DNA of 64,000 nt, taken from positions 6,448,001-6,512,000 of the forward strand of contig NC_135262.1 in the NCBI RefSeq assembly GCF_964204865.1, in the 5' to 3' direction. Of this stretch, positions 24,085 through 36,398 are shown in pieces. The notes below the pieces were generated by a model. That model had not been told where the DNA came from. It worked only from the letters and a program-made list of their open reading frames with translations, and made no database searches. A program made the position numbers and the translations under genes. This DNA is from Styela clava (lineage: Eukaryota; Chordata; Ascidiacea; Stolidobranchia; Styelidae). Numbering within the stretch: position 1 is the stretch's first letter; the number at the start of each line of letters is the position of its first letter.

Positions 24085-24476
24085 TCATTCTTCAATAATT
24101 TTTCTCCAATATTCATTCATCTCCAACTGTTCCTTGAATCCGCCTCCTGGAATACGAATTAGACCCACTTTTTATTGAAAGATTTTACATAGTAAGCGAG
24201 AAAGTATATTGAACAGACAGTCTTTCACATTTGACATCGCACAGCACACTTATTTGACCATGGATGAGATAGTGAATTGAATTTAGCACCCAACTAAAAA
24301 GTTTTGAACTTGAGCAACAAATATCCATGCCTCTAATCCATAATACATATCAAACTACCTGAATTTGACATACCTATTTGATCCCATGGGGGAGAGGAAG
24401 CCACGATGTCTATAGCTTGCATCAACATCAGGGTTGCAATAATCCATAATAGTCCGACATGCTTTTCATAATTCAT
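24085..24476 (-). CDS. two-exon gene for a 54-aa secreted or membrane peptide
   Basis: On the minus strand, exon 1 (24476 down to 24374, 103 nt) and exon 2 (24146 down to 24085, 62 nt) join in phase 1 across a GTATGT...CCAG intron of 227 nt. They give a 54-aa protein that starts MNYEKHVGLLWIIATLMLMQ and ends EMNEYWRKIIEE. Residues 7-26 are strongly hydrophobic: a signal peptide with possible cleavage near VAS/S, or one transmembrane segment. The rest is a short PPWDQ and GGG turn followed by an amphipathic charged helix. An acceptor-like TTTCACAG lies 9 bases before the ATG and a minus-strand AATAAA lies downstream. I recognise no family. Alternatives are a small mitochondrial inner-membrane subunit, a peptide hormone or toxin-like peptide, or a chance assembly; the frame-perfect splice argues against chance. 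Confidence 0.55.
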
Positions 24477-24484
24477 ATTTCAAG

Positions 24485-24512
24485 CCTGTGAAACACTATA
24501 ATAATAACTAGC
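24485..24512 (-). promoter_or_regulatory. 3' splice-acceptor-like site upstream of peptide gene ATG
   Basis: Reading the minus strand, TATTATAGTGTTTCACAG ends with its AG at 24487-24486, and the exon would begin at 24485, nine bases before the ATG. No upstream exon was identified. Confidence 0.35.
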
Positions 24513-26230
24513 AATGATTTTCCTAAACAAAGGAGCTTAATTTAATATAAATGAGTGATTGAATCCGGATTACTATTCTTATGAGTAGACTGTTCAACAT
24601 ATTTTTTCACTGAACTTCAGAGTTTGGTTATGTGGGGATATTTAGTAAAATAAGCGAAAACATTTCATTTTTTATTCCAATTAAAATTAGCAAAATCACA
24701 TGAATATATTTTTTTGAAAATCAATAATTCTGTAATCGGGAATTGCCACTGTCTAATTAATTTCCGTATCTGGAGGGGATTCCTAGGCATTTTCTTTAGA
24801 ACACATAACACATATTTCTTCACCACCTACACCGGCGATTCCGTGCTTATTAATTTATAGAACTTTTTTGGTTGAGGTTTTAGTACTTCCAATATGACTG
24901 GAAACAATTTTTATCTAACAAAAACCCTCTCCGAATAGTTTATATACAGGCACATTATATATGCTCTTATATATACTGCCTGTTCTTACTTGAAAAATTG
25001 ACAGAAACTTACTTCACTTATTTCTTAAAAAATTAAGGTCAGTCTTACGTTAAATGCAGGCAGAGCAGGCAGAGCATCAGCTTACTCGCCTCTGCTCGCT
25101 AATCATTTATAAAATGCATGGACTACAAAAAAAAAGATTGCTTAATAGCCATGATTTTATTGAAGATTCGGGAAGCCTAATCTATTTTTTCACTGCTATT
25201 CCAACCTAAAATGAATATGGATATTTGGATAAAAATTCAAATCACCAAATCAACAAAAAGCGTTTTCATTGTGAAACCAAACGGTGATGCCACAATCAAC
25301 AGCATAAACATAGAGCGTACACCCATATACCAGCGTCATAGTAAGCAAGTGGTACAAACAAATAAATTCAGCACGTTTTGTTAAATCATCTTGTATACGA
25401 TACCTCATGACATGTTTGCGTTTCCCCTTGTTTAGCACTCAGATCGCATTTGGGTTTGCCACCCCTGAATTCCTGCTCTAAAGAATTCTAATATAAAAAC
25501 CATTTTGACTTTTTAGTTTTTTCCCTCTAAATTTACTCTGCTTATAAAAAAAATAGAAATTTCGTTTGTTGCGTAAAGCTTGGCTTAACAGATTGTATGA
25601 AGAATCTGCTTGTTCAACATCAATGTACAGTAATGATTTATCGTAGCTTGAGGCGTGTTTGTATAGTGTATTAAATTGTATTACATGCATAACGTCATTT
25701 TTCTTTGGTTCATTAGCATATTTTATTATCTTAGCTGATGAGCATGTCTGTTTGGCATGGCTAATGAACGTTCTAGCTTTGAAGTATTTTTTGCTTCAAA
25801 ACAAACCATAATTCATTGTTGTTTCAAACAATTCAAATATACTGCCCTATATATTTTCGAATCTCCGAGCAAAATAAACCATCTCGCAATACTTGTGAGT
25901 GAGTATACGCGTGACTATACTTTGCGCAAATTCTTGTTGAAAGAAGTTTATATGGCTCACGAAGTAAATTGTAGGCTTGATGGCCATTACTAGCGATTTG
26001 TAATAAAGTAACTGCACATGATAATCTTACGTTATAGTCCACACACATGAAGAGGTTTTAGAAAATGTGTTCAGAGTTTATACTGAAATTACCTTATTAG
26101 AAAGCAAATCATAAGTCAATTCAGATATGCAAATTGAACAAAAACTATCAGATCACGATTATTTTTCTTAATATTCACATCCTACCACTATTCCCTTTTT
26201 CCTAGGCAACTTCCTGATTTCTGTATTATG
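24513..26230. other. intergenic, no gene recognised
   Basis: AT-rich DNA. A right-end-like hAT terminus (TTTGCCACCCCTG) lies at 25455-25467 with no matching left end found. An open frame of 78 codons at 25757-25993 has no recognisable features. Confidence 0.4.
25455..25467. mobile_element. solitary hAT terminus remnant
   Basis: TTTGCCACCCCTG resembles the right ends of the intact hAT miniature elements of this window (compare 23505-23519 and 26494-26510). The partner end was not found, so it is treated as a degraded remnant. Confidence 0.35.
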
Positions 26231-26238
26231 CTTTAGAT

Positions 26239-26510
26239 CAGAGATGTGCAACCTTTAATACAGGAGGGCCAGATACTAATAACTGGTTGAAATGCCTTTA
26301 TTTATTTAGCTTAGGTTTGTTAATAGTTGCAGGCCCAAACATTTTGGTTTTTGATCTTATGACATGCATTGTTCGCTTTGCACAAACTCTTGCAGCGCAA
26401 AGGCATTCGAATTATTTGAACATACTAGACTAAATCAAAAACTTGGATCAAGGGAGCCCAATTGAAAATTGGAACTTCCCCGCCCGCTGGCCGCAGGTTG
26501 CACACCCCTG
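26239..26510. mobile_element. hAT-type miniature element 4
   Basis: A 272-bp element with left end CAGAGATGTGCAACC and right end GGTTGCACACCCCTG as terminal inverted repeats. The 8-bp duplication CTTTAGAT (26231-26238) / CTTCAGAT (26511-26518) has one mismatch. It is non-coding. Confidence 0.87.
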
Positions 26511-26518
26511 CTTCAGAT

Positions 26519-27399
26519 TATTGCCATCACGAACTCCTCACTTCAAACTACTGTCTTGAACTATGACTTCCTTCATACGGATTTGTTTTATGTGCCTTGA
26601 GTGTGTAAGCAAGCTGATCATTTCGATGTTGTTGTTGGCTGTAAAATCTAGCACGTCGATGCTTCGTGTGTGCGAAGAATGTCTATCTAATCTAGTATGA
26701 GCACGACTTTTCCAGAAAGCAGATTTTTGTTATTGTCCAAAATTTTCCTGTTCGTAAAGCCTGACGCAGTTTGCTCAACAACAGTGTCGGACGAAATGGG
26801 AAATGCCCGTTTGGCTTCGAATATCAACTCAGTGGAACATAATCACCTACAGAGTTTTCAATCGTATATGAGACAGACCACCTCCACCCCATCTTTTTGC
26901 ACTCGAGTACGTTGAACCGTCAAAACCAACAATACTTTTTACTCCTGTCTCATATACATTATAAATCCGAGAAGGTTCTCTAGACAAGAAATAACCCATC
27001 ATAGTGTCACTGATAAATCAAAAGATTCGTTGACAATTAAACTATTCAGATGAACCGCTCTTTGAATTGAAAGTGACTGGTTTACGAATTGTGAGAAGGC
27101 CATCGTGCCCTTGCAAAATCCACCCATTCCCTTCATTTCAGTTTATTTTAAAAAGATGTGGAGCAAGTCATTGGTGATGGCAAATGGAATGCACGCTTCC
27201 TTATATCATTGAAAGTTAATGAGTAGTTTACGTTCATTGCAATGCCCCAAGCCCAGTACATAACATTTGTCGAAAAGAGTTGATTCATTTGGTTTACAAA
27301 GTTGTCCTAACACGTGGCGATAATGAGCCCATTGAGAAATACTTTCTCCCCCAATCAACATTCTTTTGACTTTTCTACTCAAAATGAGCAGTGAAAGAC
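26519..27399. other. intergenic, possible orphan ORF
   Basis: No supported gene. The open frame 26697-26915 (72 codons, real ATG) has somewhat higher GC than its surroundings and a hydrophobic N-terminal region; it is reported as a finding, not as a gene. Confidence 0.35.
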
Positions 27400-27407
27400 T
27401 AACAAGG

Positions 27408-27700
27408 CAGAGGTTTCCAAACTTGTTGTTCGTGCAGAGCCAAATTATCCGGAAAAAACTCACGACTCCGTTACAAAAAAATGCTGCCTTTAAAATTTAA
27501 ATGAAACTCAGTTTTGTGATTAATGCGTACCATATGCTTTTCAAATTTGTAGACAGGTAGGCTCAAAGAATAAAGACAATGTCGAGTCTCATTTCTTATC
27601 TTTTTCTGATTTATTTTGAAATACTAAAAAAATCACTCATGTTCGCCAAACTCGGTCCAGCAGATGAATAAACTGCAGCGCCCTCCTTCGGAAACCTCTG
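27408..27700. mobile_element. hAT-type miniature element 5
   Basis: A 293-bp element with perfect 11-bp terminal inverted repeats, CAGAGGTTTCC at the left and GGAAACCTCTG at the right. The flanking octamers TAACAAGG and TACTAGGG match at 5 of 8, consistent with an old, decayed target duplication. It is non-coding. Confidence 0.72.
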
Positions 27701-27708
27701 TACTAGGG

Positions 27709-29162
27709 TATGTATCTTATCTAATGCATCCACTGGTCCTGACTCCTGATAGCTGCCGATAATAGAATGCAGAATTTAGGTAGCTGAATTGTGCTGTTCA
27801 AAATGATTTACTCTGTCACGTGCGAATGAAATGTGTCGTTTTCATGAGGATTTTGCATGGCCTGTCCATAATTCCTAGGGGGTCAGAATTAGGCCAACCT
27901 ATATATTTCGACAAAACATTCCCCTCTTTAAATACTGTGCTAACCGGTCATAAATTCTATGCAGGTGAATATGAAAGTATCGCGTATATTCGTAGAAGGT
28001 TATTCGTTTTTATAGTGCATTCTAATTTTTATTTTTCTCTCCGTTTCTGTGTTCCTGGAAATGATTGATCTCGGTAAACTTCATCGAAACTGTCGCACGT
28101 TTTTGCGTACTTTTGCATTATAACATTTTTAGATACTGCTTATGGCTTCGTTGGGGATTCACGCTGAATATTTGAAATCTGAGAAAAAAAATAACGAGAG
28201 CCATTACCGTTTTCGGGGTATATTGTTTCAGTTTTCGAATCTCCAAATTATTACTTGCAATGCATTATTTGCCCTATCCAGTTTCCACCCACACAAGTTA
28301 TACAACATAAACCATCTTTCTGTCATCAAGTCCCTTGTCACTATACGTCATTGTTAGTGACACAACAATGGATATTTCGACAAAGTGTAAGGACAATTTA
28401 AGTTACACCACAATGATCGGGGTGGTTGCAAGTTTGTCTGAAAGGCAATTTCATTCTCAGTCGGGCGTGGAGTTAGTAGTTCTCTTGTTGCAATTTATAT
28501 TCCCGCTTACAAAGTTTTTATTGCGCCCCTGGTTTTAACTTTTCAAAACCGGGGTTTGACGGAAGCTTGCAGAATAACGTAGGCTTCGACATGTTTGCAA
28601 AGGTTAATTAAGAACCACTGCTCTATTGCTTCATTTGTCATGTTGAAATGTCAGTGCAACAATGTTCATGAACGTTCAACTGAATTCAATAAGTGATTAT
28701 TAATATAATCGAGTTGAAGATCTTCTAAAATTACCGCAACACAACTAGTTTACGCTAGGGTAGTATATAGTATTTCCATATCCCTATCTTGTAGTAACGT
28801 CTATCACTTAATTAATGTTTACTTAAATTCGTATCCATTGAGATTAGTCAAATCGAATGCAATTAATTTTAATGGACCCGGTTTTTGATAATAAAAATAA
28901 TTTAAAATCTTTGTCGCTTGGAGGCGGCATAGATCTTCATGTGACTGTGAATACTGACTCAGCTCCAACTTGAAGAACCTCAAGCTGTATTCGTCTATAT
29001 AGTGAACTTTACGTGCCTCTGTCTAAACCGATGGATATCCAAAACAAAATTCTGATACACTGGCATACGCACCAAAGAGAGAATGCGTCGAAATGTTTCA
29101 ACGCCATTAGGAATAAAAATTAAACTTTAGAACGAATTTCTGGAAATTCATCAAATCACAAG
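27709..29162. other. intergenic with hAT remnant
   Basis: AT-rich spacer. AATTAAGAACCACTG at 28606-28620 looks like an hAT right end whose partner was not found. No gene recognised. Confidence 0.4.
28606..28620. mobile_element. solitary hAT terminus remnant
   Basis: AATTAAGAACCACTG resembles the inverted complement of the CAGTGGTTCTCAAC-type ends seen at 22504 and 23011. No left end with matching flank was located. Confidence 0.3.
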
Positions 29163-29502
29163 TAGGCCGCGAGCCGAGGCCATTTATCTTTCAGTTTCGT
29201 AGCGCACATCAGGTAACTAACTGAAAATGATTTTAAAATGTTCCTTAGAAATTTAGTAACAAATATTGCCTTGTTCCCACTTCCAAAAGTTGCACGTTTT
29301 ACAGAAAATACGCTTTTACTACAATAAATATGTGTTACCATCTGTCCTATTTTCTCTGCTTTTCCGGTATCATGGGCCAATGAACGCAGACTTCTGCACG
29401 ACGTAACAGTCAAGTTAGTCAGCTGTAGGTGGATCCCCAGTGGTCGGATGAATATCAGATGTACTCAACTGCTCGCTTTTGCGTTGAGTAGCCTTTCCAT
29501 AG
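29163..29502 (-). repeat. left terminal inverted repeat of the 2.9-kb transposon
   Basis: About 340 bp, complementary with mismatches and small indels to 31747-32077. On the minus strand it holds an open frame containing CSKSVFSVKRATFGSGNK, which also occurs in the right repeat. Confidence 0.85.
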
Positions 29503-30266
29503 TTTTTTTCAGTTACCGGTAATATTAGTCCAGTTATTCTAAGGAGGTGTTGAAAAGTATAGGTAAGATATTAAACACTTGTATATCCTTGCCATAAATA
29601 GCAATTTTAGTTGAGCACTAGCTCATAAGACGTTGTTAAATAGGTACGGTGCGGTAACTCCAAGGAAGGCTAGACCTAGAATAATACTGTAATATGTCAC
29701 AAACAACGATATTTTCTGGCTTGCATGAAATGTTTATGATTAATTTAATGACTCTTCTTGACTATTCAGCAGACTTATACTACTATATAGGCCACAGCAT
29801 ATTTGGAAATAGAAATGAATGGCTGTTCATGTTATGCACGGCTGTGTGAAAGAGAAGAAATTAATCAATTTTACTAATGTCGGTTGGTCTAAATCTAAAT
29901 TCATAGAGTCGACAAGAACCTGGGAAGCAATGATAAGTTATGCCGGAGTGGAAAGAAATGTAGCATTGGAAATGATTGAGAGGTGAGAAATGAAGTTGTA
30001 GACAAACAGTTGATGTTTCAAAATATAGTCTATAGTCCATACTCATACTGTCATAGGACATTTCAGACTGTGATATATCAAAATTTAGTGTAGATATAGT
30101 CTAGTAATGGTATGCAAACACTGCTGGAGTGGACTGTAGAACATGCAATGAGCATATATACGCTCATTTAGTACATCAGATAAAATGCATTATGTATTCA
30201 AGGTATTAGTTAGTATTTAGGGGTATTTTTAAAATCATGCTGCTCCAAATATTATTTTCTTCCTTA

Positions 30267-30700
30267 TTTTAGATACTGTACTACAAAAGAAAACGGCAAT
30301 GTTCCACCAATCCGACCTAACGCAGGCTCTGATCCCTGCTGCTATCAGTGCTATAAAATGGATTAAACAAGAAGTCTTGAAGCTTAAAGGTATATGAGGT
30401 ATACTTTTCTGCAATTGGAACTGCCCATCAAATTCATGTTGGAGACTTCATTGAGATTTTCAATTCATTTTTTTCCCTCGACTATGAAGATCTTTTGAGG
30501 TTAACGAGGTATTAATAAATAAAGCTGAGGAATTTGAAGAGGATATGAAGAATGTAAATGATACCGGTACCAGGGCACGTCTATTTAACACTGTCAAACA
30601 TAAGGATTATACTCTCCACCCAACAATGATTCACTGAAAAAGCATGTGGCCCTCAAATCAGTTCTTGAGTTGGCAAACTGCAAAGAAAAATAGTCAAAAT
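30267..30700 (+). pseudogene. decayed transposase-like coding fragments
   Basis: Three plus-strand segments in different frames look coding. The first runs from ATG 30299 to a stop near 30388 (HQSDLTQALIPAAISAIKW). The second lies around 30408-30510 (AIGTAHQIHVGDFIEIFNSF). The third lies around 30523-30638 (AEEFEEDMKNVNDTGTRARL). Stops and frame changes separate them. Position inside long inverted repeats suggests that they come from the element's transposase. A P-element/THAP9-like origin is a guess from the pattern of a helical segment followed by F-x-x-I/L-F-N-S. Confidence 0.35.
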
Positions 30701-31746
30701 AATTTATGAAAGTGTGCCAAAATCAACTTAAATTGCACAGATTTTTGTTTTTGTATTGACTGCAGAAATCACAGTACACCTATAGAGGAAAATTCGATTT
30801 TTGAGATAGTGGATTTCGAAAACAATTCAGAAGAAAGTGAATTAGATATTACAGTTGATTTAATAAGTATCATACATTTGTTGTTTTTTTTCGGACATTT
30901 GTTAGTGTCGTAGTCCTGTTTCTAGAAATATTATTGCCTTTGTTCAAATACATAACCACATAAACTAAAAAAAGATTAATTGTAAATTGTAATATTTCTG
31001 TTCACTATGTTATGTACATATTGTACATTCATTTAATTTTCTTGACTTTTGCGGTAAATTTCTAAGTGAGAAATAACTGATTTATTTGTGTTTTCGTGCT
31101 CACGATGTTAATTTGTGACTTCATTGCTTAAAAATAAATACGTTTGATACTTGATAGCTTCTATAAAACGGATGTAGCTTTTTATGCTGTTCTTGTTGTA
31201 AACTGCTTGTGGTTATTACATAAAATTTATTCTCAAATGTGAATCAGCGTTGTTGGTGTCGCTGCTTTCGAGGTCACTCCCGACTCCTGTCACACAATTA
31301 AAGTATTTTTTGTTGTTGGTTACATGTATGCCATATTTTTCGTAATCTACCTAATAAATTATGATTGACTGAGGAAGTCCGATTTTGGTCAGGCAAAACA
31401 TTACAGGAAAACATTTGTGTTAGTGTGCTGTAGGGCTCTCGAATTGTATAGTTCTTATGTATGCGTTGTAAACTTATGGTTATTGAATTTCCGGGAACCT
31501 CTTATATTCAATTTCGCACCAGGATTGTGGAACAAGCTGTAATGCGTTCATTATGTTCGTTTTCACACAAAACTGAAGAATTTATTTAGTTACCAGATGT
31601 GCGCTACGAAACTCATTTTCTGGGCGTTTTCATGGTTTCGTCTCACGGCCCATATCCGTGGTAAGGATCTACAAGTGTTTAATAATTTACTTATACATTT
31701 TTCAACAACGTCTTAGCATAACTTAACTAATAATAACTAAACAGGG

Positions 31747-32077
31747 CTATGGAAAGCCTGCCCAACTCAGCGCAAGGTCGAGCAGAAATAACTAATATTC
31801 ATCCGCTCGCTAACAGCTGGTTTAATTCAATTGTTACGTCATGCAGAAGTCATTGTTCAGTGCCGAAAATGTAGAGAATATAGGACAGATCGTAGCACAT
31901 ATTTCTTGTAGTAAAAGCGTCTTTTCCGTAAAACGTGCAACTTTTGGAAGTGGGAACAAGGCAATATTTGTTACTAAATTTTTAAGGAACATTTTAAAAT
32001 CATTTTCAGGTAGTTACCTGATGTGCGCTACGAAACTCACTTTCTAGGCGTTTTTCAGGGCCTCGGCTCGCGGCCTA
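31747..32077 (+). repeat. right terminal inverted repeat of the 2.9-kb transposon
   Basis: About 331 bp, inverted relative to the left repeat, ending GGCCTCGGCTCGCGGCCTA. An internal partial extra copy of its outer end lies at 31588-31650 in the same orientation. Confidence 0.85.
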
Positions 32078-35000
32078 AAGTAATTTGGGTAGAGTTTACC
32101 TCTACTAACTCGTTTTCCAAAGTGTCGTTTTTCATGTATTTACATACATCGTTTCACAAACTAGTATTCAAGGATTGCAAATTATTATTTTGGGATAGAA
32201 TATATATACTTCAAATATATATTCATGATCATTTCGATATTACACCAATTAAATACCGTTTTCCAAGCTGTTAAAAAATGGAAACGGTATTACATATTGA
32301 ATTTCGGGTGATTATGTTTCGAAATATAATCGCACTCGCAATAGTATGTTATTTCAATTTAATAACACAATCGGTAACCGCTTATGTATCATAGAAATTA
32401 TAAATGTCTTCAGGTACTATAAGAACTCGTATAAATCGAGCCCCACCAAATCCAATGAGGGTTTCAGTCATGAGCTGATTTTTTGATCGGCGAATAGTAT
32501 TCTGTTTTGAATACATAATGATGAAACTTATATGTGTGCATTTCCGGAAATGTGGTTCAATTTTGTTCGCAATGTTCTATATTTCATTGAAATAAATATT
32601 ATTGTGAAAGATGGCACAGAAACACTACGTTATTCTTGAAAAAGAGTGAAGGTATAATAATCATAAATTTATAAACCTGTATATAGCTGAATATATAGAA
32701 AAGTTCCATTTAGCAAATTCAAATAAAATTATTAATCTACAATTAGGTTTCCTGATTTTAATTTTATCAATTTCCTCTTAAATATATCATTACCCATGAT
32801 GATTCATACGCTTCATTCAAAGTTCACAAACATTGTGGATGTCCATTTATATATAGATCTTTCATGAAATGCCAGGCATATCCGTTTATTCCAATAATAA
32901 TTGCTTATTTAAAACTTTGTTGGCGAAATTATCTTGGAAGCGAATAGGTAATATTGGATTTGTAAACCGGTCCTGGGAATTAATGCGTCATCAGTATACG
33001 ATCAAGAAAGTATCGAGAGTTGAATTATTTGAAAAGTTTTCGATTTCCATCCAGTTGAATTTGTTCATAGAAACTGTGATCTTCCTTCATCAGAGAATTT
33101 TAATATCGTAGCTGCATACATAAAACACTGATATTACACTAATGCGTCTTTCGTATAAGCATTTTCTATCCAGCGTGCAAAAGTTCACGAAAATTATGTA
33201 TTTATAGAGATATCCTACGTTTGCTTAAGTTTTATTATCGAATTTCTTAAAATACAGGAATATAGGTGCACGTACAAGCAGAAAGATAACCAATTTGTCA
33301 TATTTGAACCCAATTAGTGTCAAAATATACGTCATATTTCTAAGGGGTCCTAAAGTTAGTTTTTTTAATTATAGACGCACGTACGTATCAATGGAACGAC
33401 CTCACCAAGTGAGATATTTCCTTTCACACAATTCCAATACGCACTAACAGTATGGTAAACGCTTATTTGTATGCCAAGTCATGGTTTTTACGTATTAAGC
33501 TATAAGTCTATTTCATGTTTAAAATCCATGTCCACAGGAGCTAATAATCTGTAATTGCTTAACTATGGTAAAATAAAGCTGCTATATATATTACAAAATA
33601 CCAATGATAGTTTAGTACAGTATAAATATTCTACTAAATGTAGAACTATAGTTGGGAAGTATTTTTCATTTTATAAAGAGATATAATTTTGAATGAAGTA
33701 TTTTGAATGAAAATATACACAAGTACACACACATGTAACACGTAGTATAAGCTCATTGAAAAGATCTATTTTAAAATCAATTGACTTGTATGGAATAATA
33801 ATATTTTGCGTGCTTATATGGATTTACAAATATATTCTCATTCAAAAACACGTGTGATATCAAATAGAAAGTGATACTTGCTAGAAAGCGAGAACAAAAC
33901 TTTTTGATTTATATTTATGTTTCACGAGCTATACGGTTTCGTTCACGATTTCCATAGATAGTTTTAATGTCTTCATTCAAGTTTGTGAGGACAAATTAGT
34001 ACAATTTATCTTTGCTGAAGTTACAAACAACCTTAAGATTGTATATGTGAAAGATCCATTTCAACACTTGGACAATTAAGCGGCACATTAGAGAAATCCT
34101 TACTAATTGTTGAAAAATCGTAGGCTAGATACCAACGAACAAAACGTTACTTACTTCACCCAGAAACAAATCACATTTGTAACAGAACGACGTCATTGTT
34201 TGTAATTAATTACATATCAATTTAAAGTATTCAAATTAAAAGTTACCAATCCTATTTATCTACTTCTCATTTGTAAGCGATCCCCGCAATTTCCGGTAAT
34301 TTATTGCATGAAGAAACCTATCTGACCAGGTGCAAGCTTTGGCAAGTAGGTTATAAGGTGAAAATGCCTTACTCATCGTGGTATGACAATGAACAATAAA
34401 GAGACAGCACGTGACAAAAAACAAGTATCACTTTAATAACGGTGGTCCCGGAGACTAATTAACGTAATAAATTAATTAAAACGCGTCTATTATCTCTAAC
34501 ACCGTACGACGTACGTGATATGTCGAAAATTAAGAACTGAGACATTGACGATTCGAACAAAATTTTCATTACCTTTTTCCATGCCGACACCTGAACGCAT
34601 GATTGAAACGAACTTTCGAACCTAGTATATTTCAAATTACTGACAATGAAAAAAATTATAGATTTTTACGCACAAAGTAACATCTGGAAACGCACCGAAA
34701 GCGTTCATAGAAGAGTTTAGGGTGCCGCCAGTCTTTAAAAGAGGGTCATATATCTCCAATGTTTGAGGACCCCCGGCATTAGTAGATTCTTGAAACATTG
34801 CAAAAATAATATCATTCATTCAAAATAATACCTTTAAAATTCCCTTTAAAATCCTTCACATGTTGTCATAAAACCTCATAATAACTGGTCGTTCGTATCA
34901 CGAGAAATGTCAGTTCAAATTCCGCAATAGTATAAAAATGAAAAGGTACTCTGCGATCCTAAAACCTAGAAAGCCGAAATGGCCATTGCAATAATATGAC

Positions 35001-36380
35001 GAGCAATACAAAATATTTTACTATAACAATAAGACCGGGGAATAAATGCAGGTGGATTTTATTCCGATGTGTCCTGGTTTCAGCAATTACTACAAGACAA
35101 AACTCTAAAATGACGAAATTGTTTAAATGTACCGTATTTCCGATGGGATATGGCAGTTTCGTCAATAGGTTTTTCTGCTTTTCCGCAGAATTTTCTTTTA
35201 TTTCTCATTATTTTTACACTTTTTCTTTATCATAACTATAGCTTGTGATTGTTATGAGCTGTACTGTGCTTCATCATGGAAGAATAGCGAACCCGTCGGT
35301 GTCATTTGAGTGACAGTTGGGGACCACGTATTCATAACATTTGTGTTTAAGTAATTTGCTATATGTCTGTATTTTAGGACTTTTAATTCTTTGTATTTGA
35401 AATCGGCCACTAAGTTTTCCATTTTCCTTTCCAAGTGAACGCTTATGAATAGTAAGTACTTGATTTGAGAGTGAGTAAGAGAGATAAACTATAAAAAGCT
35501 TAGATCAAAAACGTTTAAACTGAAATTTGCAGTTTTTAGATCGCTCATAGTGATAACTCTTAACATATGGACGAAGATTTCTTAACACAATTTCATGCAT
35601 CGTGAAACATGAATCATTGTGTGTACTTCATAAAATCCTTTGAAAATATTGTTTTGATAATATCAAATTTTTTACAGCTGAAAACCACTTGTATACCTCG
35701 AAAAAATGTTGTTATCAGTTCGATATTTTAATATCCTCTGTATTAAATATCTTCAACACGTTATTCGTAATCATAGTGTACAGGATACACGAAACAAAGA
35801 AGAAGGAGATTCATAAAGACCAGCAGTTTTATTGCGAATCAATCACAACATTGCAGCTACAAACAAATAATAGAGTTGATATCGATTGATATGTGTAAAC
35901 AACCGATCTATCATGCATACGCATCTGACTTGTATATATTTATACCTTCAGACTATACACAAGAATGATTAGCCTACACGATGAATTTTGCACTTTAGGT
36001 TTAGAACATGTTTAAAGTAGGCCTGTCACATACACCACTGATTCCCTAAATATCTGTAAATCAGAGTGAAAGTTCTAGTGGTCGTATTTGTGATTTTATA
36101 GCCCTAACAACATCATAGCAGTTTATTAGTGTTTTATGGAGAGTTTGAGAAACAAATAATAATAAAATAAGTAAAACTACAAGCCTTAAAATAGCGTTTA
36201 GAGTTTTAGATAAAGATAAAAGTTATAGCCCATTGACTAATGTGACTTCGCCATCTTCAAAAGTACTTAAAAGTTATTACTTGCGCGGGAAAGCTATTTT
36301 TTAACAACATAAAGTCGCGATTTATAAACACAAAATTTCATTCACTTCTTTCTTTTAGTTTTCAACCTTTTCTTTTTTAT
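32078..36380. other. intergenic, no gene recognised
   Basis: AT-rich spacer upstream of the sulfotransferase gene. Only short unconvincing open frames and no transposon ends were recognised. A promoter for the downstream gene presumably lies at its right side. Confidence 0.45.
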
Positions 36381-36398
36381 ATTACTTTTCATCTTTAG
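36350..36398 (+). promoter_or_regulatory. 3' splice-acceptor-like site upstream of sulfotransferase ATG
   Basis: A long pyrimidine-rich tract ends in CATCTTTAG at 36398, 90 bases before the ATG at 36489. This is the strongest acceptor-like context of the four genes. It would serve a 5'UTR intron or spliced-leader addition. Confidence 0.45.

Larger units (their letters stand above)
29163..32077. mobile_element. 2.9-kb DNA transposon with long terminal inverted repeats
   Basis: Inverted repeats of about 335 bp (29163-29502 and 31747-32077) bound a 2.2-kb interior. The outermost bases TAGGCCGCGAGCCGAGGCC on the left are perfectly complementary to the right end. A possible 3-bp duplication AAG flanks the element. 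The interior holds broken coding fragments near 30300-30700, such as SDLTQALIPAAISAIKW, AHQIHVGDFIEIFNSFF and RARLFNTVKHKDYTLHP, interrupted by stops and frame changes. The fragments vaguely recall P-element/THAP9-type transposases, but a 3-bp duplication would not fit that group. It is probably an inactive relic; the superfamily is undecided. Confidence 0.75.
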
